In this document: piece by piece, positions 9,110-18,734 of the stretch
Layout: each line of letters opens with the position of its first letter
How positions within the stretch are numbered: the stretch's first letter is position 1
Assembly (NCBI GenBank): GCA_016234655.1
Contig: JACRAU010000032.1
Span: forward strand, 41,462 to 105,461
Reading direction: 5' to 3'
Length of the DNA: 64,000 nt
Source of the DNA: Betaproteobacteria bacterium
Lineage (GTDB): Bacteria; Pseudomonadota; Gammaproteobacteria; Burkholderiales; Thiobacillaceae
Notes under the pieces: generated by a model
What the model was told of the DNA's origin: nothing
The model's input: only the letters and a program-made list of their open reading frames with translations
Database searches by the model: none
Position numbers and translations under genes: made by a program

Positions 9110-9490
9110 TTATTGGGGTAAGGCGGCTTGTTTGCGCAGCCGCCGAATCGCCCAGGCATAGACCGCCAGATTGATCGCAACGGCGAGCAGGCCCAGGCCG
9201 ATCTGCACCGGCCGGGTCAACCCCGTCGGGTAGATGACGGCGAGCAGATAACGGCCGATGAAGTCGCCGGCATAAGCAGTCTCGCCGGCCAATTGGCGGA
9301 AATGATTTTCCAGCGGCGTGAGCGGGCAGACGATACCGGCGATCTCGACCAAGGCGCCCCAGGCCGCCGCCGGCAGGTGCAGCCAGGCCAGGCGCGGCCA
9401 GCGCGCGACCAGCAGACCGCCGCCACCGACGAACAGGATGAAGCCGAAGTGGGCGAGCAGCACGAGATCGGCCAGCAGGTTGTAGGGCAT
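9110..9490 (-). CDS. DUF2784 family membrane protein
   Basis: This 126-residue protein has four predicted helices. It opens MPYNLLADLVLLAHFGFILF and contains WPRLAWLHLPAAAWG, CPLTPLENHFR and IYPTGLTR, all typical of DUF2784. The ATG at 9488-9490 is preferred over an upstream TTG (9508) because family members start at this Met. The function is unknown. It lies 24 bp downstream of the CDGSH gene, so the two may share a transcript. Confidence 0.85.
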   Translation of the reverse strand: MPYNLLADLVLLAHFGFILFVGGGGLLVARWPRLAWLHLPAAAWGALVEIAGIVCPLTPLENHFRQLAGETAYAGDFIGRYLLAVIYPTGLTRPVQIGLGLLAVAINLAVYAWAIRRLRKQAALPQ

Positions 9491-9514
9491 GGCCTGGCCG
9501 TTCGGCAAGCCCGC

Positions 9515-9754
9515 TCAGTCGAGCAGTTCGTGCGCGCCGTCGCAGAAGGGGCCGTTGGCCGTGTGCTTGCAGGTGCAGAGCCAATAGGTGTCCTTCTTTT
9601 CGACCTTGAACATCTGCGGCTGAAAGCTGGTGCCTTCGTGCGCGCCGTCACAGAACGGTTGGTTCCTGGAGCGGCCGCAGGTACACCACCAGTATTCGCC
9701 GGGTTCAAGTTCGATTCCGGCTGGGGTTTTCGAGGCAACGACGGGTTTGTCCAT
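9515..9754 (-). CDS. Tandem CDGSH iron-sulfur protein
   Basis: This 79-residue protein has two CDGSH motifs of the C-x-C-x2-S/T-x3-P-x-C-D-G-A-H kind: [16 protein letters not shown] (residues ~24-39) and [16 protein letters not shown] (~60-75). Each should bind a [2Fe-2S] cluster through three Cys and one His, as in mitoNEET; bacterial and MiNT-type members have two motifs in one chain as here. There is no membrane anchor, so it is probably cytosolic. Such proteins are linked to redox sensing or cluster transfer; the partner here is not known. Confidence 0.88.
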   Translation of the reverse strand: MDKPVVASKTPAGIELEPGEYWWCTCGRSRNQPFCDGAHEGTSFQPQMFKVEKKDTYWLCTCKHTANGPFCDGAHELLD

Positions 9755-9782
9755 TGATGATCTCCTTCGGGAAAACGATTCG

Positions 9783-10898
9783 TTATTGGATCAGCTGACG
9801 CCAATCGCCATGGGGCAATTTTAAATCTTCGGCCAGGCCGGCATGCGCGATTCGGCCTTGAGCGAGATTGAGGCCATTGGCGAAGCCGGGGTCTTGCTCG
9901 AAGGCGGCGCGCGGGCCGCCTTCGGCCAGTTTCAACAGATAGGGCAGCGTGGCCTCCGATAGGGCCAGCGTGGCGGTACGGGCTACGGCGCCGGGCATAT
10001 TGGGCACGCAGTAGTGCACCACGCCTTCCTCGACATAGAACGGTGCGCTGTGGCTGGTCGGGCGCGAGGTCTCGGCCGTGCCGCCCTGGTCGATCGACAC
10101 ATCGACCAGGGCGCTGCCATTCGGCATGCGCCGCAGCAGGGTGCGGTCGAGCAGGCGCGGGGCATGGCGGCCGACGACATAGGCGGCGCCGACCACCAGG
10201 TCCGCGTGAGTCACGCAGGCCTCGATATTGGCCGGCGTCGCGAACAGGGTCTTGAGCCGGCCTTGGTAGAGCTCGTCGTAGGCCTTGAGTTTTTCCGCGC
10301 CGTGGTCGAGCAAGGTCACGTCGGCGCCGATGCCGACCGCGATGCGCGCGGCATTGGCGCCGACGTTGCCGCCGCCGAGGACGACCACCCGACCCGGCGC
10401 CACGCCCGGCACGCCGGACAACAGCACGCCCCGGCCACCGTTCTTCATCTCCAGGGCCTGCATGCCCATCTGGATCGCCAGCCGGCCGGCGATCTGCGAC
10501 ATCGGGGCCAGCAAGGGGGTGTCGCCGCGTTTGCCGCTCACGGTCTCGAAGGCGAAGGCCGTCAGCCCGCAATCGAGCAAGGTTCGCGCCAGCGCCGGCG
10601 CGGCGGCCAGGTGCAGGTAGCAGAATAGGATGTGCTCCGGCCGCAGCAGCGGCAATTCGGCGGCCAGCGGTTCCTTGACCTTGTAGATGAGTTCGGCCTC
10701 GCGGTAGACCGTGGCGGCATCGTTGGCGATTTCCGCCCCGGCCGCGCGGTAGTCGGCATCGTCGTAGCCGATGGCTTGGCCGGCGCCGGCCTGCACCAGG
10801 ACAGGGTGGCCGGCGGCCGCCAGCGCGGCTACCGCCGTGGGGGGCGCGGCGACGCGGTATTCGTGATCCTTGATCTCTTTCGGGATGCCGATGCGCAT
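9783..10898 (-). CDS. ald: Alanine dehydrogenase
   Basis: NAD-dependent interconversion of L-alanine and pyruvate plus ammonia. The 371-residue length is typical. The N-terminal segment [17 protein letters not shown] holds the substrate-binding Arg, KVKEP holds the active-site Lys, and the Rossmann loop reads [10 protein letters not shown] near residue 170. YLHLAAAP and VDVSIDQGG are family blocks. It faces the small genes downstream with a 28-bp gap; its own upstream spacer (10899-11095) holds the terminator of the dsrE-like gene. Confidence 0.93.
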   Translation of the reverse strand: MRIGIPKEIKDHEYRVAAPPTAVAALAAAGHPVLVQAGAGQAIGYDDADYRAAGAEIANDAATVYREAELIYKVKEPLAAELPLLRPEHILFCYLHLAAAPALARTLLDCGLTAFAFETVSGKRGDTPLLAPMSQIAGRLAIQMGMQALEMKNGGRGVLLSGVPGVAPGRVVVLGGGNVGANAARIAVGIGADVTLLDHGAEKLKAYDELYQGRLKTLFATPANIEACVTHADLVVGAAYVVGRHAPRLLDRTLLRRMPNGSALVDVSIDQGGTAETSRPTSHSAPFYVEEGVVHYCVPNMPGAVARTATLALSEATLPYLLKLAEGGPRAAFEQDPGFANGLNLAQGRIAHAGLAEDLKLPHGDWRQLIQ

Positions 10899-11002
10899 GA
10901 GGGCTCTCGTCGATGAGCCTTCATGTTACCGGCAATCGATGGCCCGCCCAACCCCGAGCGGGAAAGTGTGATGCGCTGGCTGAAGAAGGGGGGAAAGGGA
11001 TA

Positions 11003-11047
11003 AAAAAGCACAGGCCCCGCCCTGGAGGAGATGCCTAAAGGGGCCTG
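11003..11047 (-). terminator. Rho-independent terminator of the DsrE-like gene
   Basis: A perfect 8-bp stem CAGGCCCC (11011-11018) / GGGGCCTG (11040-11047) with a ~21-nt loop. On the minus strand it is followed by TGCTTTTTTA, a good U-tract. It sits about 50 bp after the stop of the DsrE-like gene and separates it from ald. Confidence 0.75.
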
Positions 11048-11095
11048 CGCGAAAAGGTAAGCTTTGCCTCCATGGCCGGAGGCAAGGGCAAGGTC

Positions 11096-11536
11096 TTAGG
11101 GCTTGACGTAGACGAAGCCGGACTTGGCTTGCAATTTGCCCAGCTCGGCCACGCCGGACGGCACGATCTTGGCCTCGGGCAGCACGCTCTTCGGGTCGAT
11201 CTTGCGGCCCTTCAGGGTGTTGTTGCAGACGGCGAATTGGACGCCCTTGGCCTTGAGGGCCTGGACGCGGGCGTCATAAGGGTTGCCCTGGGCATCCTGG
11301 GCGCCTTCGAGCAGGAAGTCGATGCCCTTGCCATGGGTCACCACCACGATCTCGGCCTTGGGGCTGGCGTTCAGGTGGTTGTTGATGTTCTGCATAGCGG
11401 CGCCGGCATTGGCGGAGTCGTTGACGTGATAGAGCACTTTTTCCGGCGCGTCGGCGTTGCCGTCGCCGGCCAGGGCGGGGGTGGCGGCGAGAAGGAGGGC
11501 GGCTACGGTGGTGCTCAGCAGGATGCTCGATTTCAT
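11096..11536 (-). CDS. Exported DsrE-family protein
   Basis: This 146-residue protein has a clear Sec signal peptide (MKSSI..., hydrophobic core, cleavage likely after ATPALA, residue ~23), so the mature protein is periplasmic. The mature part is a DsrE/DsrF-like fold (VLYHVND, IVVVTHGKGIDFLL, VQFAVCNNTLKG, SGFVYVKP) with one Cys at ~104. DsrE-family proteins handle sulfane sulfur or act as sulfur-responsive subunits. The start is set by a strong Shine-Dalgarno GGAGAC six bases before the ATG at 11534-11536. It is divergent from the sigma/anti-sigma pair, and the anti-sigma carries a homologous domain. Confidence 0.85.
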   Translation of the reverse strand: MKSSILLSTTVAALLLAATPALAGDGNADAPEKVLYHVNDSANAGAAMQNINNHLNASPKAEIVVVTHGKGIDFLLEGAQDAQGNPYDARVQALKAKGVQFAVCNNTLKGRKIDPKSVLPEAKIVPSGVAELGKLQAKSGFVYVKP

Positions 11537-11583
11537 GGCGATGTCTCCAGTTAAATTATCGGGGTAGAGCGGCGGGTCCGCTT

Positions 11584-11614
11584 GGAACTTGTCTCCAGGT
11601 ACGGCCACACCTGA
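11584..11614 (+). promoter_or_regulatory. Possible ECF-type promoter upstream of the sigma gene
   Basis: GGAACTT at 11584-11590 is identical to the RpoE-type -35 consensus; a CCTGA at 11610-11614 could serve as -10, though the spacer (about 19 bp) is long. If real it would give autoregulation of the sigma factor. Weak evidence from motif match alone. Confidence 0.22.
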
Positions 11615-11639
11615 TGTAAAAGACGCGACAGCCGGCGGA

Positions 11640-11680
11640 TTTATTCCACTAAAACGGGGGTACAAATGGACTGGAATAAA
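11640..11680. promoter_or_regulatory. Inverted-repeat operator candidate in the dsrE/sigma divergent spacer
   Basis: A perfect 9-bp inverted repeat, TTTATTCCA (11640-11648) and TGGAATAAA (11672-11680), with half-site centres 32 bp apart, about three helical turns. It lies between the divergent DsrE-like and ECF sigma genes, 104 bp from the DsrE ATG and 73 bp from the sigma ATG, where it could govern both. The regulator is unknown. Confidence 0.4.
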
Positions 11681-11752
11681 ACGGCACCCCGGCTCGTCTA
11701 TCTGTTTAAATGGCGCTGTTAAATCGGCGGCGGCTAAAGGATTGGGGATCGG

Positions 11753-12313
11753 ATGGCCATCATTTCGTTTTTTTCGGGCTCGCGCGAATGTTGCGCGCGT
11801 CTCAAGCAGCAGCACGCCAAGCTGCTGCGCGTGGCCTATTCCTGGTGCCACGACCGCGCCCTGGCCGAGGACCTGGTGCAAGACACCCTGGCCCGCGCCG
11901 TCGAGAAGTGCGAGCAATTGCGCGAGGCCGAGCAGACCGAGCCCTGGCTGTTCGCGATCCTGACCAATTGCTGGCGCGATCATCTGCGCCGGTTGCGCCC
12001 GCATGACGACATCGAGGATATCGAAGAGACCTTATATGACACCGGCGCCGGGCCGGAACAGTCCGGCGAGCGCGGCCAGATTGTGGATCGCGTGCGACGT
12101 GCGGTGGCGCGCCTGCCTGTTGGGCAGCGTGAGGTGTTGACCTTGGTCGACCTGGAAGAATTTTCCTACGCCGAGGTGAGCGGCATCCTGAACATCCCCA
12201 TCGGCACGGTGATGAGCCGCCTATGCCGGGCCAGGCAGGCGCTGAAAAAAGACCTGATCGAATTCGATATGTCGGCGGCCGGCGAGCCCGCCCGTTTGAG
12301 GAGGGTGAAATGA
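11753..12313 (+). CDS. ECF-family RNA polymerase sigma factor
   Basis: This 186-residue sigma-70-type regulator has region 2 (AYSWCHDRALAEDLVQDTLARA, here split as AYSWCHD and EDLVQDTLARA) and region 4 with a helix-turn-helix (LPVGQREVLTLVDLEEFSY, then IPIGTVMSRLCRARQAL). It lacks regions 1 and 3, as ECF factors do. The next gene overlaps its stop (ATGA at 12310-12313) and encodes its likely membrane anti-sigma. The gene is divergent from a periplasmic DsrE-like protein, so a periplasmic sulfur or redox signal is a sensible guess, not shown by sequence. Confidence 0.92.
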   Translation: MAIISFFSGSRECCARLKQQHAKLLRVAYSWCHDRALAEDLVQDTLARAVEKCEQLREAEQTEPWLFAILTNCWRDHLRRLRPHDDIEDIEETLYDTGAGPEQSGERGQIVDRVRRAVARLPVGQREVLTLVDLEEFSYAEVSGILNIPIGTVMSRLCRARQALKKDLIEFDMSAAGEPARLRRVK

Positions 12314-13023
12314 AACCCGAGCAGCATTTTTCCGACGAGTACTTGAACGCCTTCGTCGACGGCGAGCTGTCGCAGGCCGAGCGCGCGCGCGCGATCGAGC
12401 AGATCAGCGGCGATACGTTGTTGAAGAAGCAGGTGTGCGAGCTGAACATGCTCAAGGAGATGGTGCGGTCCAGCTATCGCCATGCCGAAGCGGCCGTGCC
12501 CGACGAACGGCGCGGCCGGCGTTGGCCCCATGCCCGCCAAGCCTTGGCGGCTTGCTGCCTGGTACTGGTCGGACTCGTTGCCGGTTGGCTCGGGCGCGGC
12601 CTGGCGCTGGTCGACGATCCTTACTTGCAAGTGGCCTCGCTCAAGGATGTCGTGGCCGATTCCGAACGCGTGGTTCTGCATGTCGACACCGCATCGGCGG
12701 CGCACTTCGAGCGCGCGTTGGACCGCACCGAGGCCCTTTTGGCCGAGGCCGAGCGCGAAGGCCGGTCGATCCAATTGCATTTGGCCGCCAACAGCTATGG
12801 CCTGGACCTGTTCCGCACCTCGACCTCGCCCTTCGCCGGGCGTTTGCATGCCTTGAAGGCGCAATATCCAAACCTGAGCTTGATCGGCTGCGGCCAGACG
12901 ATACGCCGTTTGAAAGAACGGCAGCAGGACACCGTCTTGCTGCCAGAGGTGCAAGTCGTGCCGGCCGTGCTCGACGAGGTGGTGGACAATCTGAAATCCG
13001 GCTGGACCTACATCAAGGTCTGA
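12310..13023 (+). CDS. Membrane anti-sigma factor with periplasmic DsrE-like domain
   Basis: This 237-residue protein starts at ATG 12310, overlapping the sigma stop. Residues 1-60 resemble an anti-sigma N-terminus (FSDEYLNAFVDGELSQ...), with a single Cys and no HxxxCxxC zinc motif. One membrane helix spans ~77-100. Residues ~119-237 align with the neighbouring exported DsrE-like protein: RVVLHVD vs KVLYHVN, LIGCGQTIRRL vs FAVCNNTLKGR with a shared Cys (C194 here, C104 there), LLPEVQVVP vs VLPEAKIVP, and SGWTYIKV vs SGFVYVKP at the C-terminus. The topology puts the DsrE-like part in the periplasm as a probable sensor. Confidence 0.85.
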   Translation: MKPEQHFSDEYLNAFVDGELSQAERARAIEQISGDTLLKKQVCELNMLKEMVRSSYRHAEAAVPDERRGRRWPHARQALAACCLVLVGLVAGWLGRGLALVDDPYLQVASLKDVVADSERVVLHVDTASAAHFERALDRTEALLAEAEREGRSIQLHLAANSYGLDLFRTSTSPFAGRLHALKAQYPNLSLIGCGQTIRRLKERQQDTVLLPEVQVVPAVLDEVVDNLKSGWTYIKV

Positions 13024-13047
13024 CGATTCCTTGACGGTGAACGCTAA

Positions 13048-13075
13048 AGGCCTGCCTATTTAGGCGGGCCTTTTT
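13048..13075 (+). terminator. Rho-independent terminator after the anti-sigma gene
   Basis: Stem AGGCCTGCC (13048-13056) / GGCGGGCCT (13063-13071, one G-T wobble), loop TATTTA, followed by a run of T. It lies 25 bp after the anti-sigma stop and just before the convergent pyrD stop. Confidence 0.85.
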
Positions 13076-13089
13076 ATTGATCCGCCCGG

Positions 13090-14109
13090 CTAGGATTTCG
13101 CGGCGAGCGCGCATTCGGCGATCAGCGCCGGGCCGCGATAGATCAGGCCGCTGTAGATTTGCACCAGGCTGGCGCCGGCCGCCAGCTTGGCCTTCGCATC
13201 CGCGCCCGACAGGATGCCGCCAACCCCGATCAGCGGAATCTCGCCGGCCAGCTTGCGGTGCAGGGCGGCCAGCACGGCGGTGGATTTGGCGCGCACCGGC
13301 GCGCCGGATAGGCCGCCGGCCTCGTCGCCGTGCGGCAGGCCCTCGACGCCCTGGCGCGACAAGGTGGTGTTGGTGGCGATCACGCCGTCGATGCGGTGCT
13401 TACGAAACAGGCCGGCCATCTCGGCGATCTGCGCTTCGTCCAAATCGGGCGCGATCTTGATCGCGATGGGCGTGTACTTGCCGTGCCGGTCGGCCAGCAG
13501 GGCCTGCTCGCTCTTGAGCGCGCCGAGCAGGCGGTCGAGTTCGTCGCCTTGCTGCAAATCGCGCAGGTTCTTGGTGTTGGGCGAGGAGATGTTCACCGTC
13601 ACGTAGCTGGCCGGGGCGTAGGCCTTGCGCAGGCCGATCAGGTAATCGTCCACGGCATTCTCGATCGGGGTATCGAAGTTCTTGCCGATGTTGATGCCGA
13701 GGATGCCGCGATAGCGGGCACGGGCCACGTTCGCCAGCAGGGCGTCGATGCCATCGTTGTTGAAGCCCATGCGGTTGATGATGGCCTCGGCCCGCGGCAG
13801 GCGGAACAGGCGCGGCTTGGCGTTGCCCGGCTGCGGCCGGGGCGTGACCGTGCCCACCTCGACGAAGCCGAAGCCGAGCGTGGCCCAGGCATCGATGCAC
13901 TCGCCGTTCTTGTCCAGGCCGGCGGCCAAGCCGATCGGGTTGGGGAAATCGAGGCCCATGACCGTGCGCGGGTTGTCGGGTACCGGCTGTACGGCCAGCC
14001 CGAGCAGCCCGGCCGCTTGCAGATCGCGCAGGGCCTTCAGCGTGAGCTTGTGCGCGGTCTCGGCATCGAGTTTGAACAATAGCGGCCGGGCGAGGGGGTA
14101 GAGATTCAT
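13090..14109 (-). CDS. pyrD: Dihydroorotate dehydrogenase (quinone), class 2
   Basis: Oxidises dihydroorotate to orotate in pyrimidine synthesis, passing electrons to membrane quinone through FMN. The 339 residues include the N-terminal amphipathic extension typical of class 2 ([17 protein letters not shown]), [22 protein letters not shown], the catalytic Ser region [11 protein letters not shown] and the phosphate loop GVGGILSG. The length matches the E. coli enzyme (336). It stands alone, convergent with the anti-sigma gene. Confidence 0.96.
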   Translation of the reverse strand: MNLYPLARPLLFKLDAETAHKLTLKALRDLQAAGLLGLAVQPVPDNPRTVMGLDFPNPIGLAAGLDKNGECIDAWATLGFGFVEVGTVTPRPQPGNAKPRLFRLPRAEAIINRMGFNNDGIDALLANVARARYRGILGINIGKNFDTPIENAVDDYLIGLRKAYAPASYVTVNISSPNTKNLRDLQQGDELDRLLGALKSEQALLADRHGKYTPIAIKIAPDLDEAQIAEMAGLFRKHRIDGVIATNTTLSRQGVEGLPHGDEAGGLSGAPVRAKSTAVLAALHRKLAGEIPLIGVGGILSGADAKAKLAAGASLVQIYSGLIYRGPALIAECALAAKS

Positions 14110-14161
14110 GGACGAGGGGTGAAGAGTTTGGCGTGGGGCGTACTTTACCGCATCGGCGCGG

Positions 14162-14183
14162 GCGCCTCACGCCTCGCCCCTCA
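14162..14183 (-). repeat. GA-rich dispersed repeat, copy 1
   Basis: Between the dgc stop and pyrD, the minus strand reads TGAGGGGCGAGGCGTGAGGC plus two bases. It closely matches a stretch inside the pepA coding region at 31156-31180. Two copies only were found with confidence. Confidence 0.4.
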
Positions 14184-14187
14184 GGCA

Positions 14188-15078
14188 TTAGACCGTCTGC
14201 CAGATCTCGATACGGTTGCGGCCGTTTTCCTTGGCGCGGATCAAGGCCATATCGGCGTTGGCGATGGCCTCTTCCACCGGGCGGCGGGTGTGCATCTCGG
14301 CCAGGCCGAAAGAGATGGAAATGCGCAGCGTATCGCCAGACGGTAATTCGACCGGCAGTTCGGCCAGTCCATGGCGGATACGTTCGATGACTTGATGGGC
14401 ATCCTTGAGCGGCGTGCCGGGCAGACAGATCAAGAACTCCTCGCCGCCGTAGCGGTAGATCGAGTCGTATTTGCGCAGCAGGCTCAGGGTGAACTTCATG
14501 CCCTGGCGTAGCACGGCGTCGCCGGCCGGGTGGCCGAGTTCGTCGTTGATCCGCTTGAAGCGGTCGAAATCCATCAACGCGATACAGCAGGGGCGCTGGA
14601 TGCGGACCGCGCGCTCCTGTTCCTCGCGCAGCTTGGACAGCATGCCGCGACGGGTGGCGCAGCCGGTCAGGCTGTCGGTCGACAACAGCTCGCCGATGAT
14701 GTCCAACTGCAACTTGCGCAGCTTGGTGTTCAGCCGCAGGCTGAGGTCGATGTAGCTGTCGTAGGTATTCGGGTAGGGGCGCGAGCCGTCCATCACGTCG
14801 AGCAGGGCCAGGCGCGCGGCATTGTGCATGGCCTGTTGTACCTCGGCCAGTTCCTGGAAGGCGGGATATTCGTTGAGCGGGTGCGTTTCGTGCACGTAAT
14901 ACCACTGGCCGAACGGCGAGCGCAGGTGGGCATCGGGCGCGAGATCGGCCTGCGGCGGGTCGCAGGCGCAGACCAGGGAGCGGTTGAGTTGCTTGAACCA
15001 AGCCAGATGCGCGGCGATGATCACCTCGAGTTCCTCGGTGAGGTTTTGAATCGCTTCGCGTTCCAGGGGTAGCGGCAT
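14188..15078 (-). CDS. DgcZ-like diguanylate cyclase (CZB-like domain plus GGDEF)
   Basis: This 296-residue cytosolic protein has the same length and layout as E. coli DgcZ (YdeH). The N-terminal ~120 residues match a chemoreceptor zinc-binding (CZB) domain (AAHLAWFKQL, FGQWYY, AFQELAEVQQAMHNAA). Compared with DgcZ ligands H-C-H-H, the first and last His seem kept, but the Cys before FGxW is Ser/Pro and the third His is Gln, so zinc sensing may be altered. The C-terminal GGDEF domain is intact: TDSLTGCATR, DFDRFKRINDELGHPAGD, active site GGEEF, and an RxxD inhibitory site (RKYD) five residues before it. It should make cyclic di-GMP. Confidence 0.9.
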   Translation of the reverse strand: MPLPLEREAIQNLTEELEVIIAAHLAWFKQLNRSLVCACDPPQADLAPDAHLRSPFGQWYYVHETHPLNEYPAFQELAEVQQAMHNAARLALLDVMDGSRPYPNTYDSYIDLSLRLNTKLRKLQLDIIGELLSTDSLTGCATRRGMLSKLREEQERAVRIQRPCCIALMDFDRFKRINDELGHPAGDAVLRQGMKFTLSLLRKYDSIYRYGGEEFLICLPGTPLKDAHQVIERIRHGLAELPVELPSGDTLRISISFGLAEMHTRRPVEEAIANADMALIRAKENGRNRIEIWQTV

Positions 15079-15230
15079 GGTTTGATGATTGTTGTCGACT
15101 GACGGTATCTTAGTCAGATTATCGGCGTCTGCATTGTTTTACTGAATAATGCATGTGTTTGTTGCCGCGAAGTGTGGCATGGTTGCACCCCGCTAAAGAT
15201 GGCTTTTCGTTGCAAAAAGATTGCAAAAAC

Positions 15231-15560
15231 ATGGAACCGGATCACAAGGAAGTGCTTTATGCCAAGCTCAACGGCGAGACGGCACGCTTGGCCTGGCAGG
15301 AATTGCAGCGCCATTTCGCGCGTGGCGTCGTCATCAAGGTCGGGCCGGGGCTCGATCTGGTCGAGGTGGCTACGCAATTCGCCTTGGACGACAAGTCGTC
15401 TATATTGAGTCAAATGAATGCCGGCCTGGTCGCGCGCGCCTCCGCCGAGGACGCCATCGGCTGGCACGAGCGGCAATCGGTGTTCTGGGCCGTCGTCGCG
15501 GCACCCTGGGTGCTGGTGCAGGAGATCGCCCAGCCGGACGGTAAGCCGACACTCAATTGA
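15231..15560 (+). CDS. DUF2288 family protein
   Basis: This 109-residue protein starts at ATG 15231 (MEPDHKEVLYAKLNGETARL). An upstream in-frame start at 15153 would add residues unlike the family. The core GVVIKVGPGLDLVEVA and the tail VFWAVVAAPWVLVQEI fit DUF2288, a small cytosolic family of unknown function in Proteobacteria. It is divergent from the diguanylate cyclase gene. Confidence 0.8.
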   Translation: MEPDHKEVLYAKLNGETARLAWQELQRHFARGVVIKVGPGLDLVEVATQFALDDKSSILSQMNAGLVARASAEDAIGWHERQSVFWAVVAAPWVLVQEIAQPDGKPTLN

Positions 15561-15571
15561 ATGGGGCTTGA

Positions 15572-15817
15572 ATGGTCGACATGAACGAGGTTCACGGCGC
15601 CGAATCCGATAGACGGATGCACGGCAAGATACGCGAGGTATTTCCCGATGCGTGCGCCTTGATGGCGCCGATGATGCTGGCGGTCAAGCAAGGCCATATC
15701 TCCGACTTCGCCTTGACCCATATCGTGCACGACCGTTTCCCCGATCTGAGCTCGGAAGAAGTCGAAATCCTGATCCTGGCGATCAAGAACTGCGGCGCGC
15801 AAACGGGCACCGCCTGA
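15572..15817 (+). CDS. Small hypothetical protein
   Basis: An 81-residue soluble frame beginning 12 bp after the DUF2288 stop, with alternative Met at 15581. The middle (PDACALMAPMMLAVKQGHISDFALTHIVHDRFPDLS, given here only as a region at residues ~24-60) looks helical. I do not recognise the family. Tight spacing and normal codon use support it being real. Confidence 0.55.
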   Translation: MVDMNEVHGAESDRRMHGKIREVFPDACALMAPMMLAVKQGHISDFALTHIVHDRFPDLSSEEVEILILAIKNCGAQTGTA

Positions 15818-15880
15818 TTTCGTGGGCGTTTTGCCCGCGCGGTGGGATAATCCGACAATTCCCCCAATGCTCGCTTGAAC

Positions 15881-16795
15881 ATGCCCATCCAGTGGTTTCC
15901 CGGCCATATGACCTCGGCCCGCAAAAAAGCGGCCGAGACCATGGCGCGCATCGATGTCGTCATCGAAGTGCTCGACGCCCGCCTGCCCGAGGCCAGTTGC
16001 AACCCGATGATCGACGCGCTGCGTCGCCACCGGCAGCGGCCTTGCCTGAAGATATTGAATAAGAGCGATCTGGCCGACCCCGAGGCCACCCGCGCCTGGA
16101 TCGAGTTCTACGCCAAGCAGCCCGGCGTCAAGGCGGTGGCGCTGTCGGCCAAGAAGCCGAGCGACACGGCGAAAATACCCGCCCTGTGCCAAGCCCTGGC
16201 CCCGCACCGGTCCGACGGCACCAAGCCCCTGCGCATGATGATCATGGGCATCCCCAACGTCGGCAAATCCACCTTGATGAATGCGCTGGTCAAACGCAAG
16301 GTCGCGGCCGTGGGCGACGAGCCGGCGGTGACCAAGTCGCAGCAAAGCCTGGAGATCGCGCCGGGCATGATGCTCACCGATACCCCCGGCCTGATGTGGC
16401 CGAAGATCGACCACGACAGCGACGGCTACATGCTCGCCGCCAGCCACGCCATCGGCCGCAACGCCGTGATCGACGAAGAGGTCGCGCTGTTCCTGCTCGA
16501 CATCCTGCTCGTGCGCTACCCCGCCGCGCTCGGCGCGCGCTACGGTTTCGATACGAAAGGCTTGGACACCGTCGCCGCGCTGGAGGCCATCGCCAAGCGC
16601 CGCGCTTGCATCCTGAAAGGCCGTCGCGGCGGCGAATTGGATTTGGAAAAGGCCGCGATGATCTTGCTGACCGACTACCGCGCCGGTGCGCTCGGCCGCA
16701 TCAGCCTGGAAACGCCGGAAACCCGCCAAGCCATGTTGGCCGGTGCCGGCAAACGGCCGACGGTGATGCCGGATGACGATACCGTGGAGGCCTAG
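15881..16795 (+). CDS. ylqF: YlqF/RbgA-type circularly permuted GTPase (ribosome assembly)
   Basis: This 304-residue protein starts at ATG 15881 (MPIQWFPGHM, the family's N-terminal signature); a TTG six bases upstream is also in frame. The GTPase motifs come in permuted order: G4 NKSD (~57-60), then G1 GIPNVGKST (~126), G2 region and G3 DTPG (~170). The family helps assemble the large ribosomal subunit (RbgA in Bacillus). It is the first gene of a short cluster with slyX. Confidence 0.9.
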   Translation: MPIQWFPGHMTSARKKAAETMARIDVVIEVLDARLPEASCNPMIDALRRHRQRPCLKILNKSDLADPEATRAWIEFYAKQPGVKAVALSAKKPSDTAKIPALCQALAPHRSDGTKPLRMMIMGIPNVGKSTLMNALVKRKVAAVGDEPAVTKSQQSLEIAPGMMLTDTPGLMWPKIDHDSDGYMLAASHAIGRNAVIDEEVALFLLDILLVRYPAALGARYGFDTKGLDTVAALEAIAKRRACILKGRRGGELDLEKAAMILLTDYRAGALGRISLETPETRQAMLAGAGKRPTVMPDDDTVEA

Positions 16796-16797
16796 CC

Positions 16798-17001
16798 GTG
16801 GATGCCCGCATCACCGAACTCGAAATCAAGTTGAGCTACACCGAAGACCTGGTCGAAGAACTCAACCGCACCGTCTACCGCCAGCAAGAACAAATCGAAA
16901 GCCTGCAAAGGCAGATACTCAGCTTGCAGCAGCAGGTGCAGGACCTGAGCCCGCCGGGGCAGGGCGGCGACCTGCGCGACGAGATCCCGCCGCACTATTG
17001 A
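16798..17001 (+). CDS. slyX: SlyX family protein
   Basis: This 67-residue protein starts with GTG at 16798, three bases after the ylqF-like stop. It is almost entirely coiled coil (ELEIKLSYTEDLVEELNRTV, then Gln-rich heptads) and ends in the typical LRDEIPPHY tail of SlyX. SlyX function is not settled. Length is usual for the family. Confidence 0.85.
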   Translation: MDARITELEIKLSYTEDLVEELNRTVYRQQEQIESLQRQILSLQQQVQDLSPPGQGGDLRDEIPPHY

Positions 17002-17009
17002 GCGGCGGG
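16986..17009. terminator. Hairpin between convergent slyX and ettA
   Basis: A perfect 8-bp stem CCCGCCGC (16986-16993) / GCGGCGGG (17002-17009) with loop ACTATTGA that contains the slyX stop. There is no T-run on either side, so it may only be a weak or Rho-assisted bidirectional terminator. Confidence 0.35.
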
Positions 17010-17017
17010 GATGGCAA

Positions 17018-18682
<1,665 letters not shown>

Positions 18683-18734
18683 TGCTTTGAATCTAGCTAG
18701 AACGAAAACCGGATTATCGCATTACGCGCGCCGA

